Virus record (IMG/VR): IMGVR_UViG_3300021057_000014
Span: 1 to 50,866 of that record
Reading direction: 5' to 3' (one strand)
Length of the DNA: 50,866 nt
Source of the DNA: a virus
Position numbers and translations under genes: made by a program
Part shown: piece after piece, positions 44,312-50,866 of the stretch
Numbering within the stretch: the first letter of the stretch is position 1
Layout: the number at the start of each line of letters is the position of its first letter
Notes under the pieces: generated by a model
What the model was told of the DNA's origin: nothing
The model's input: the letters and a program-made list of their open reading frames with translations, nothing else
Databases searched by the model: none

Positions 44312-45376
44312 CTAGGTCACCACGTAGTTCGTTGCGTCGGCCCAGAGCCGCCACATGCCAAAGCCGGGGTCGAAGCCGATATGCACCGAGACTTGATGGG
44401 GACCAGCGCCCACCGCCTCGGGATAGCCCCCCTCGAAGGCGAGAGGGCCGTCCTCCTCGTTGCTCAACTTATAGAGTGCGTGCGCGCTGATATGGAGCGT
44501 CGAGATCGGGTTCCCGTCCGCGTCGTCCCCGACGTAGTGGAGGTCGTCGGCGTTCCCGCAATCGAAGGGACCGCCGTCCAGACGCGAGCCCCGCCCGATG
44601 ACGATGTCGCTAGAACTTCCGAGCCCTCCGTCGTAGAACTCGCCGTCCACGAAGTAGCCGCCCCGCGTATCCCCGCACCCGGTATGCGTGAGGTTGAACG
44701 CGATCACGTTCGCTTGGTTGAGCGGACGTTTGATGACCCGGAGGGGAGACTGGAGGCGCGCCACGCGCGTCTGGTCCACCGTGAAATCACCCCGCAGGTC
44801 GCAGAGCATCGAGCCCATCTTGTGATCGCCCGCCCGGTGGACCGCGACGAGGCGGGGATCGGTGGGCATGAAGATTTCGGTCTGCTTGTGCTCCTCCGTC
44901 GTCGTGAGCGCGATCCCGAACCAGTCCCAAGGGAACTTGGGCCAAGCGTCCACCCCCTCGCGCTTGGGGCGCGCGGTGGTCGTCACCTTCTTGAATCGGT
45001 CGTCCGCGCGGTATTCGGAGTCCTTCACGGGCCTGAGCGTGATGTCATTCTGGAAGGTGCCGCACGCGGGACCGGCGGGAATCGTGGGCGTGCCTATGGG
45101 CTGCGTCACGACCGGCCACGCGAACTCCCACGCCGGGATGCTCCGGGAAGACTCGTTCGGCCAGCAGAGCCCGCCCAGGACATCTCCCACACTGTCGGGA
45201 TCATAGGTCCAGTGCCCGAGGCCGATCCCCGAATCCTGCCTCCCCGTGATGCGGAGCGCCAGAATGCTCGCCCGCATATCCACGCTCCAGGCCGGATTGC
45301 CGCTGTTGTAATCCTTGTGCTGGAGCGGCAGGAATCCCAGCCCTCCCGGCTTCCGGCTGTCGGCGATGAAACTCAC
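44312..45376 (-). CDS. Putative tail tip/baseplate protein, 354 aa
   Basis: From GTG 45376 (GTGA overlap). LALRITGRQDSGIGLGHWTY, CWPNESSRSIPAWEFAWPVV, and DLRGDFTVDQTRVARLQSPL, then C-terminal SDIVIGRGSRLDGGPFDCGN and GPHQVSVHIGFDPGFGMWRL. Rich in aromatic residues and Gly, with a beta-structured look. It sits between the large hub-like protein and the tail fibre gene, so a tip or fibre-base role is likely. No family was recognised. Confidence 0.55.
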   Translation of the reverse strand: MSFIADSRKPGGLGFLPLQHKDYNSGNPAWSVDMRASILALRITGRQDSGIGLGHWTYDPDSVGDVLGGLCWPNESSRSIPAWEFAWPVVTQPIGTPTIPAGPACGTFQNDITLRPVKDSEYRADDRFKKVTTTARPKREGVDAWPKFPWDWFGIALTTTEEHKQTEIFMPTDPRLVAVHRAGDHKMGSMLCDLRGDFTVDQTRVARLQSPLRVIKRPLNQANVIAFNLTHTGCGDTRGGYFVDGEFYDGGLGSSSDIVIGRGSRLDGGPFDCGNADDLHYVGDDADGNPISTLHISAHALYKLSNEEDGPLAFEGGYPEAVGAGPHQVSVHIGFDPGFGMWRLWADATNYVVT

Positions 45377-47541
45377 GGCTGCACCAGCTTCAAGATCGCC
45401 GCCCGGTCGGAGGAGGAGAGGAACGAGAAGAGGCTGATCTGGGGCACCTCCGGGGGCAGCGAGACCGCCGTCGTCGCCACGCCGTCCGGGGAGAGCTGGT
45501 GGACGATCTCCGAAGCGTACCCGGCGAGCTTGACGCCGCCGTTCATGTAGCCGGTGGTCGCACCCTCGAAGCGGTCCACGAGGGAACCGTAGATCGCCGC
45601 CGCGCGAGCCTTGGCGATGGCGTTCAAGGATGCTCCGGTCGAGCGGTCGGCGTTCGTATCCTCGTTCAGGACGAGATCCGTCAGGTTGGGCTCGCCCTCG
45701 GTGATGCCGAAGATTTTCTCAATTTCCTTCGACCGGTCGTCCTTCCACTGGATGCGCGCCACCTCGACCTGAGCGCCGATCCGTACTTCCATGATCGGCC
45801 CCTTGGCGTTCGTGAGCCCCGCGTGCTGGCCCTCGGGAAGGAGGCTCCGCACGTCCGAAGGCTTGACCACGATCCGGTGGAGCTGCTGGGTCGTGTTCGG
45901 GCTGGCCGGAACCGCCGAGATGACGACGGCGAGCTTGAAGGCGGGTGAGAGTCGGGGCGGGTTGCCGCCCGCCAGCACGGTGTCGAAGGAGATCGGGCGT
46001 TCCCGCTGCACGATATTGGCGGTCGGCATCGAGTCGAGCTGCATCTGGCTGGGCAGGATCATCTCGTAGACCCGGTTAGGGTCGATGACGTAATCGACGT
46101 GGATGATGCCTTGGTCGGGGTCGGGAATGGTGAGGATCGCCGGACTCGTGACGGCGGTAGAGTCCAGATTTCCGCTCGACGGGTAGGCCGTGCGGTTGAT
46201 GCAGTAATCAAGCGGCCTGTTCTGGGCGATGTTCCTCCAGATGCTCCGCTGGGTGTACATGATGCAGTAATCGCCGTAGACGGACGCCGGGCCGCGCTGC
46301 CCGCTCTGGGGGTCGATGGTCGCCAGACGGTACGCGCGCATGGAGAGCATCCGATCCGTCCACTTCGGGTTGACTCGGAAGCTCCTCCGGTAATGGACCT
46401 GGACCGCTGCCAGACGCCCTATCCAGTTGACCAGCGTTCCGTTGGCGCTCGGTTGGTCTCCTGCAATCTGGAGCGCCGCCCAGAGGTCCATGTGCGGGAC
46501 GAACGCGCGCTGAACGAGGTCGTGATCCAGTCGCCGGGTGATCCCGACAAGCGGGAGATTCCCCCACGCGACAAACGCCTCGTCCGTCGTGATCCAGGTG
46601 TCTTGAGGGATCGTCCGGCCTCCCACCGTCAGTTGATAATCCGGGACCGGGAGGACGTTCTCCATAAGACGCGCGTCCCCGAGATCCGCGCGGGTGCTGG
46701 AGGCCGTGGCGTTCTCCACGAAGTCAAACCGCAGCTCGACCTCGCGGGTAAAGAGGACGTGAATCTCCTTGGGACGGATGAGGCTGTTCTCTACGAGGTC
46801 GGAGTGCCCTTCCCCGAAGAGTTCCGGCTGGAGGGCCTGGACGATCTCCTTCTCTCCCCCGGAGGCGCGCGAGTAGACCGTCACCGTCCCGTCGTAATCG
46901 ACGTAGACCCCCGCCTCGGGGAGGTAGGAGAGCGCGCGCTGAATCGCTTGGTCCCCCGGATCGTCGAGGGTCAGCTCCTCAATCGGGAGGCTCTGGATCT
47001 TTGAGCCGATCCGGTCGTCCACCTTGACCGGGAAGCCCTGCCCGTGGTGCTGCCGCTCTGTTTCCGAGACGGCCTTCATGACGTCGAGGACCATCGAGAG
47101 CGGCACCCAGCGGATGCCCTTGTTCAAGCTCCACTGCCAATAGGCCACCTCGGGCGCGCGGTCGAACGGCACCGCCGCTTGATCGCTCGCCAGAATGCGC
47201 TTGACCCCGACGTTCCGCCTCATGTTGTAGCGCCGGAGGACGTGGGCGTAACTCCAGAACCACCGCCGATCCGCTACCGTCACGCGCGAGACGTACTGGT
47301 TGTCGCCTGGGGCGATGTTGAGCACCCAGAGGTTGCGGACCCGGAGGGGCGTCGGCTTGGGAGGCATGGACGCCCCCGGCTCGATCACGAGTTCCACCGG
47401 CCCGCCGCTGGAGGCGACGGCCAGGGCGTCGGCGGGGGCCATGTCGAACGTCTCGATCACCGGCTGGACCCCTTCCCGGAGCGTCCAGCGCACGGGAGAG
47501 GTGCCGAGGAGGGGCTTCCCGCCCAAGGTCGCGGTCGTCAT
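45373..47541 (-). CDS. Putative tail hub / baseplate hub protein, 722 aa
   Basis: The largest protein in the genome. The N-terminal region has TSPVRWTLREGVQPVIETFD, PTPLRVRNLWVLNIAPGDNQ and RVTVADRRWFWSYAHVLRRY, resembling the hub-type domains (gp44/gpD-like) that close the tail tube. DDPGDQAIQRALSYLPEAGVYVDYDG is like LysM-adjacent hub segments. The C-terminal third contains VNKxx-type beta rich segments (PIMEVRIGAQVEVARIQWKD). It starts with ATGA overlap after the 494-residue gene. It was placed as hub from order and size. No enzymatic motif is seen. Confidence 0.55.
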   Translation of the reverse strand: MTTATLGGKPLLGTSPVRWTLREGVQPVIETFDMAPADALAVASSGGPVELVIEPGASMPPKPTPLRVRNLWVLNIAPGDNQYVSRVTVADRRWFWSYAHVLRRYNMRRNVGVKRILASDQAAVPFDRAPEVAYWQWSLNKGIRWVPLSMVLDVMKAVSETERQHHGQGFPVKVDDRIGSKIQSLPIEELTLDDPGDQAIQRALSYLPEAGVYVDYDGTVTVYSRASGGEKEIVQALQPELFGEGHSDLVENSLIRPKEIHVLFTREVELRFDFVENATASSTRADLGDARLMENVLPVPDYQLTVGGRTIPQDTWITTDEAFVAWGNLPLVGITRRLDHDLVQRAFVPHMDLWAALQIAGDQPSANGTLVNWIGRLAAVQVHYRRSFRVNPKWTDRMLSMRAYRLATIDPQSGQRGPASVYGDYCIMYTQRSIWRNIAQNRPLDYCINRTAYPSSGNLDSTAVTSPAILTIPDPDQGIIHVDYVIDPNRVYEMILPSQMQLDSMPTANIVQRERPISFDTVLAGGNPPRLSPAFKLAVVISAVPASPNTTQQLHRIVVKPSDVRSLLPEGQHAGLTNAKGPIMEVRIGAQVEVARIQWKDDRSKEIEKIFGITEGEPNLTDLVLNEDTNADRSTGASLNAIAKARAAAIYGSLVDRFEGATTGYMNGGVKLAGYASEIVHQLSPDGVATTAVSLPPEVPQISLFSFLSSSDRAAILKLVQP

Positions 47542-49022
47542 CCGCTAATCCCCGCTCCCATGATGCCCCCGGCGTTGGCGACGGAGGCGCGCTTCGCCTT
47601 GCGGAACTGGATCACCGTTTCGACCTTGACCTCGGCGACGTTGACCTCGCTTGCACCGGAAAGGCCGCGCTTCAGGATCGCCGCCATCGGACGGCGCGAG
47701 ACGACGACCCAGTTGGCCGAGTTGGCGATCCCCGAGACGCCCGCCCCGGAGCGGACGAGCTTTTCCACGAAGGCGTTCGCGTCCGTCTCGGCGGTGATCT
47801 CCTCGCGCGTCTCCTCGACGGTCTTCATACGGACCGCCGGGCCGGGAAACTCGTAGTAGCTGAAGGGGTCGCCGTCCCAGACGGGACGGAGTACCCGCCC
47901 CGGAGACGTCGTGTCCGTCACGGTCACGCGCTGGCTCAGGATCGTTCCCGAGTAGGCATGGAAGGTGAGGGTCGCGCTGATCCGGTTCTCGTACTCGTCG
48001 AAGTCCGGCTTCTCGTCGATGAGGACGACCCCGATAGCCGCGACCGTGCGGGCCTCCTGGATGAGGAAGGGCCGGATCGTGTTCTGCCACTTCCCCGTCA
48101 GATCCTTCGTCCGCGTCTTGTCGATGGCGCACTGGTAAGTCACGGTCAGGACCGTGGGCCGAAGCGGGAGTACCTGAGCGTCCCCGCCTCCCGAGGTCTG
48201 GGAGATTTCGGCTACGGTGTTTCCGCCCGCGCCGGGGCTCGTGAGACCAATCGAGGTATTGGTGATCCCGAGGGGGCTTCCCGCGCTGTCGCCCGGGGCG
48301 ATCCGGTGGCGGCTGATGACGAGAACCGGGTCGATGATGTCCTGGTCGTCCACCGTCCCGAGGGCCTGATTGTGGAGGATCTCCCGGTAGACGACGGTAA
48401 AGTTCGTGACCTTATCGGTATCGGAGTACGCGACGGAGGGCTCGCCCACCTTCTCCCACGTCGCGCTGCTGTCGATGGCCGTGAGGACGGACGTCGCGTA
48501 GGTGGAAATCTGCGCGAGGTACTGGGCGAACGAGCCCGTAGTCCCGTCCGAGCTGTTGGCCGTGTAGACGCCAGAGATCGTGACCCGGCGGCGGCGACTG
48601 GGCTCGTACTCGACGTTGATCGTGGCCGTGCGACGGAAGTTCGTAGACGTGTTATCCGCCGGGAGGCCGTAGCTGATCCGCGCGCGGAAATGGCGGCTCC
48701 TCCCGGTGTCGGCGGGGTCGCCGTCCTTCGTGATGACGGGCTCGGTGTCCAGGCCCGTGTTGTCGGAGTGCTTCCGGGAGAGGAGCGTCTGGCCGTTCTG
48801 GGTGACGACGAGATCCTGCCGGGGCTTGCGGAGCGCGTCCCGAACCGCGATGATCTCCGTAGCGAACGCCGCGTCCGAGGTCGCGGTCGTTACGAACTCG
48901 AACTCGAAGTACCCGCGCTCGAACTCCTCCTCGTGGATGGTGTAGTTGTCGATCTGCCGCGCGGTCGAGCCTCCAAAGGTCACGCCCGCGTAGGTGATCG
49001 TTAACTCGCGCGTTACCGGCAT
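47538..49022 (-). CDS. Putative distal tail / tip protein, 494 aa
   Basis: MPVTRELTITYAGVTFGGST, QIDNYTIHEEEFERGYFEFE, FVTTATSDAAFATEIIAVRD, a KPRQDLVVTQNGQTLLSRKH segment, then repeated beta elements (RRRVTISGVYTANSSDGTTG, FLIQEARTVAAIGVVLIDEK). The repeated motif of about 200 residues suggests two similar domains. Located after the tape-measure-like gene where distal tail proteins lie. Not recognised by name. Confidence 0.55.
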   Translation of the reverse strand: MPVTRELTITYAGVTFGGSTARQIDNYTIHEEEFERGYFEFEFVTTATSDAAFATEIIAVRDALRKPRQDLVVTQNGQTLLSRKHSDNTGLDTEPVITKDGDPADTGRSRHFRARISYGLPADNTSTNFRRTATINVEYEPSRRRRVTISGVYTANSSDGTTGSFAQYLAQISTYATSVLTAIDSSATWEKVGEPSVAYSDTDKVTNFTVVYREILHNQALGTVDDQDIIDPVLVISRHRIAPGDSAGSPLGITNTSIGLTSPGAGGNTVAEISQTSGGGDAQVLPLRPTVLTVTYQCAIDKTRTKDLTGKWQNTIRPFLIQEARTVAAIGVVLIDEKPDFDEYENRISATLTFHAYSGTILSQRVTVTDTTSPGRVLRPVWDGDPFSYYEFPGPAVRMKTVEETREEITAETDANAFVEKLVRSGAGVSGIANSANWVVVSRRPMAAILKRGLSGASEVNVAEVKVETVIQFRKAKRASVANAGGIMGAGISG

Positions 49023-49031
49023 ATCCCGCCC

Positions 49032-49763
49032 TTACTGGTTCAGCGACCGCGAAACGGCCTGCCCCACCGTGCGTCCGATGGCCTGCGAGACTTCCTTGGC
49101 CTTGAACTCGTTAAACTTCTTCCGCAAGCGGTCCTCGTAGGAATCCGCCTTCATGTTCTGGTCCTGGTAATAGGCGATGTTGGGGACCTGCCCCGAGAGC
49201 CGCATTCCCGCGATGGCAAGATCCGCCGTCTTCGCCCCGGCGGTGAAGATGCTCTTCACGCCGCTCTCGAAGGCTGCGAAGGACTCCCGGAGATGCTCGA
49301 GGCCCGTCTGGAGGGCCTTCATTTCCGGGCTGTTCCCCAGGAGGTCCGGGAGCGCCGCCCGGAGCCCTTCCAGGACCACCGGGGAGACTTGCGCCGCGCC
49401 GCTCGTGGCCGCGTAGCCCAGGGCGACCGCCCCGGCGGTCTTGGCGACCTTTGCGGCCCCCTCGGGGAGGAACCGTGCCGCCGCGCCCGTGGCCGCCGCT
49501 CCGAAGCGAGAGATTCCCGCCCGGTCCGACTGCCGCGCCGCCGCCTGGAGGAGCCGATCCGTCATGCTCTCCCCGCCCGCGCGAGGCCGCGCCTCTCCCC
49601 CCGTGCCGGGGAGCTTCGCGCCGGTGGTCTTGAGGACGCGCTCTTGGATGCTGGCGGCGAGGCGGTTCTGCCGCTGAAGGTTCGCCTGAAGCTCCTTGAG
49701 CTTTCGCTCGGAGTCGGCGAAGTCCACCTCGACGCGCATCTGGACGGGGCCGACGTTCGTCAT
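49032..49763 (-). CDS. Putative short tape measure protein, 243 aa
   Basis: MTNVGPVQMRVEVDFADSER followed by a coiled coil (KLKELQANLQRQNRLAASIQ), a basic/Gly linker, and a hydrophobic centre (AAKVAKTAGAVALGYAATSG). Helices such as GLEHLRESFAAFESGVKSIF and RLRKKFNEFKAKEVSQAIGR end it. This is the tape-measure pattern (coiled coil, membrane-active centre), but most tape measures have 600-2000 residues. If tail length follows about 1.5 Angstrom per residue, the tail would be only about 36 nm. Alternatively another protein sets length. Confidence 0.5.
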   Translation of the reverse strand: MTNVGPVQMRVEVDFADSERKLKELQANLQRQNRLAASIQERVLKTTGAKLPGTGGEARPRAGGESMTDRLLQAAARQSDRAGISRFGAAATGAAARFLPEGAAKVAKTAGAVALGYAATSGAAQVSPVVLEGLRAALPDLLGNSPEMKALQTGLEHLRESFAAFESGVKSIFTAGAKTADLAIAGMRLSGQVPNIAYYQDQNMKADSYEDRLRKKFNEFKAKEVSQAIGRTVGQAVSRSLNQ

Positions 49764-50272
49764 GTGGCCGTTACCCAGGCTTCAAACGTGTAGTCCCGGA
49801 AGGCAACGAAGAGGCTGAACGCCTCGTCGGCGAAGCCCGTCCCCACGTCTCCCTTTTTGCGGAACTGGAGCGTGACGGATTCGAGAGCGTTCAGCTTCCC
49901 GATGGCGTTGTAAAGCTCCTGCTCGACCTCCAAGAGCCCACGCCCTTCGGATTTGGTCGCGCCGCCCGACTTGTTCGCCCCGATGAGGGGCTTCTCGCCC
50001 ACCACGTCTCCCGGCCCGACCGTCACCACACGCACCCGGACGTTGAGGCGCAGCCAGTCCGGCTCCTCGTCATGCTCGGGATCGCTGTCTGCGGACGAGA
50101 GTTCGATCAGGCAGATGGGAGGCCGCATGGACCGCACCGCCGAGCCCATCGCGGTCTCGATGGAAGGGACGACCGCGACGGAGCCCGTGGGAAAGACGAC
50201 GTTCGCCGAGCCCGTCCAGGTCTGGGCGATGATCTCGCTCTTGATCGTGGACATGAGGGAAGACTCGTTCAC
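49760..50272 (-). CDS. Putative tail terminator protein, 170 aa
   Basis: From GTG 50272 overlapping TGA 50269-50271. SLMSTIKSEIIAQTWTGSAN, PPICLIELSSADSDPEHDEE, PDWLRLNVRVRVVTVGPGDV, and EGRGLLEVEQELYNAIGKLN. The strand-helix order and the acidic loop fit tail terminator proteins (lambda gpU-like), which cap the tube and join it to the head. Position is slightly after the tube gene rather than before it, so the assignment is tentative. Confidence 0.45.
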   Translation of the reverse strand: MNESSLMSTIKSEIIAQTWTGSANVVFPTGSVAVVPSIETAMGSAVRSMRPPICLIELSSADSDPEHDEEPDWLRLNVRVRVVTVGPGDVVGEKPLIGANKSGGATKSEGRGLLEVEQELYNAIGKLNALESVTLQFRKKGDVGTGFADEAFSLFVAFRDYTFEAWVTAT

Positions 50273-50577
50273 GGGAGTTTCCCTTCCAGGGCTTCACGGA
50301 CGGCGGCGTCCTCGCCCTTGAGGATGCGGACGGCTTCGGCGGGATGGGTGAGAAAGTACGCTACTTGCGCCGCTTCTTCGAGCCGGATGCGGTTCCGGGC
50401 TTCGATGAAGGCGGCTCGGGAGGCTTCGCCGAGGGTGGCGTAGTCTTGGGCCGATAGTGCCACTCCAGCACGGAGAAAGGCTTCGGCACTATCGTAAAGG
50501 ACACTCTGACGGTCATCGGTGATTTCTACCTGAGAATCACCAATTATAGACAGGAACCAATCGAGTTTAAAGGACAA
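50269..50577 (-). CDS. Putative tail assembly chaperone, 102 aa
   Basis: From TTG 50577. LDWFLSIIGDSQVEITDDRQ and SVLYDSAEAFLRAGVALSAQ, DYATLGEASRAAFIEARNRI, LEEAAQVAYFLTHPAEAVRI. A helical, slightly acidic protein between tube and tape-measure candidates, the place of tail assembly chaperones (G/GT). No slippery frameshift site was found. TTG 50577 overlaps the last codons of the tube gene by 11 bases. Confidence 0.4.
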   Translation of the reverse strand: MSFKLDWFLSIIGDSQVEITDDRQSVLYDSAEAFLRAGVALSAQDYATLGEASRAAFIEARNRIRLEEAAQVAYFLTHPAEAVRILKGEDAAVREALEGKLP

Positions 50578-50866
50578 GATTCGCCCTCCTGCCCGTGTCG
50601 TAGACCCGCCCGCTGGAGTCCGGCGTCCCGTAGAAGACGAGCGCGAGCCCGTACTCCTCCCCGAGCGACATCTGGAGCTTGGCCGACTCGTCGATCGCCG
50701 GGATGGCGTTGTAGAGGATGAGGAACGGATGGTCCGTCCGCGCGCGCGCGGCGAAGAGGAGCTTCCCCGCTCGCGTGAAAAGGCTCGTCCCTGCGCGGGT
50801 GTTGGCCGTCGTCCCGCCCGGACGAAAGAGCCAGTGAATCCCCGAGGAGCCGCTGGCGATGGCTTT
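50567..50866 (-). CDS. Putative tail tube protein (3' part, cut by the window edge)
   Basis: Continuation of the gene that starts at 405. The frame reads through the five-unit GC run to TDHPFLILYNAIPAIDESAK, LQMSLGEEYGLALVFYGTPD and GRVYDTGRRANLVL, ending with TAA at 50567-50569. The intact gene would encode about 187 residues. Confidence 0.55.
   Translation of the reverse strand, partial: KAIASGSSGIHWLFRPGGTTANTRAGTSLFTRAGKLLFAARARTDHPFLILYNAIPAIDESAKLQMSLGEEYGLALVFYGTPDSSGRVYDTGRRANLVL
50724..50866. repeat. Terminal direct repeat, right copy
   Basis: Second copy of bases 1-141, with an extra GC dinucleotide that keeps the tail-tube-like gene open. Indicates a circular or permuted genome of about 50,723 bp. 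Confidence 0.9.

Noticed and set aside
44309-44354. Earlier GTG start (44354) for the tail fibre gene
   Set aside because: It would overlap the previous gene by 43 bases, whereas ATG 44309 sits directly after the stop as elsewhere in the operon.
1-50866. tRNA genes
   Set aside because: No T-arm-like GGTTCGAATCC with a matching acceptor stem was noticed on reading both strands. A covariance-model scan would be the proper test.

Overview
The window is essentially one complete genome of a tailed double-stranded DNA phage. The last 143 bases repeat the first 141, so the sequence closes into a circle of about 50.72 kb and the gene cut by both ends is a single gene. It is GC-rich throughout, with canonical Shine-Dalgarno sites and sigma70-like TTGACA/TATAAT promoters. 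The host cannot be named. Head genes resemble phage Mu and relatives (DUF935-type portal, Mu F-like morphogenesis protein, Mu I-like protease/scaffold, gpT-like major capsid protein, gpG-like tail completion protein). The tail set looks siphovirus-like, but the only tape-measure candidate is very short. A XerC/D-type tyrosine recombinase suggests a temperate life cycle or dimer resolution. I found no endolysin, CI-type repressor or tRNA gene.

Layout on the minus strand, in transcription order (descending coordinates, wrapping through base 1): early/replication block 39.1-28.1 kb (many tiny proteins, ERF-like annealing protein, RuvC, replication initiator with internal iterons, DnaB helicase, more small genes, an MptE-like/GT8 fusion, a possible RAMP-fold protein); a 470-bp non-coding phased tract (27.6-28.06 kb); ParB-methyltransferase, small and large terminase (27.5-24.3 kb); portal (21.6-20.1 kb); a block of glycosyltransferase, methyltransferase, epimerase and pyruvyltransferase genes (20.2-10.05 kb) chained by ATGA/GTGA stop-start overlaps; a tandem GroES protein; head morphogenesis, protease/scaffold, decoration and capsid proteins (10-5 kb); connector and virion surface proteins (5-0.4 kb); then, across the circle junction, tail genes (50.9-43.1 kb) and a membrane/lysis-like cluster (42.5-41.5 kb), closed by a branched terminator at 41.3 kb.

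Plus-strand units interrupt this plan: small genes at 21.8-24.1 kb under two promoters with palindromic operators in their spacers; a leaderless zinc-ribbon gene at 33.5 kb; the integrase at 39.5 kb; and a moron-like membrane protein gene at 40.5 kb with its own promoter.

The strongest unexplained signal is the tract at 27592-28062. A purine-C dinucleotide recurs there every 5 or 6 bp for about 90 steps, with a mean spacing of 5.19 bp, close to half a turn of B-DNA. It begins at the stop codon of the possible RAMP-fold gene and ends just upstream of the ParB-methyltransferase/terminase operon.
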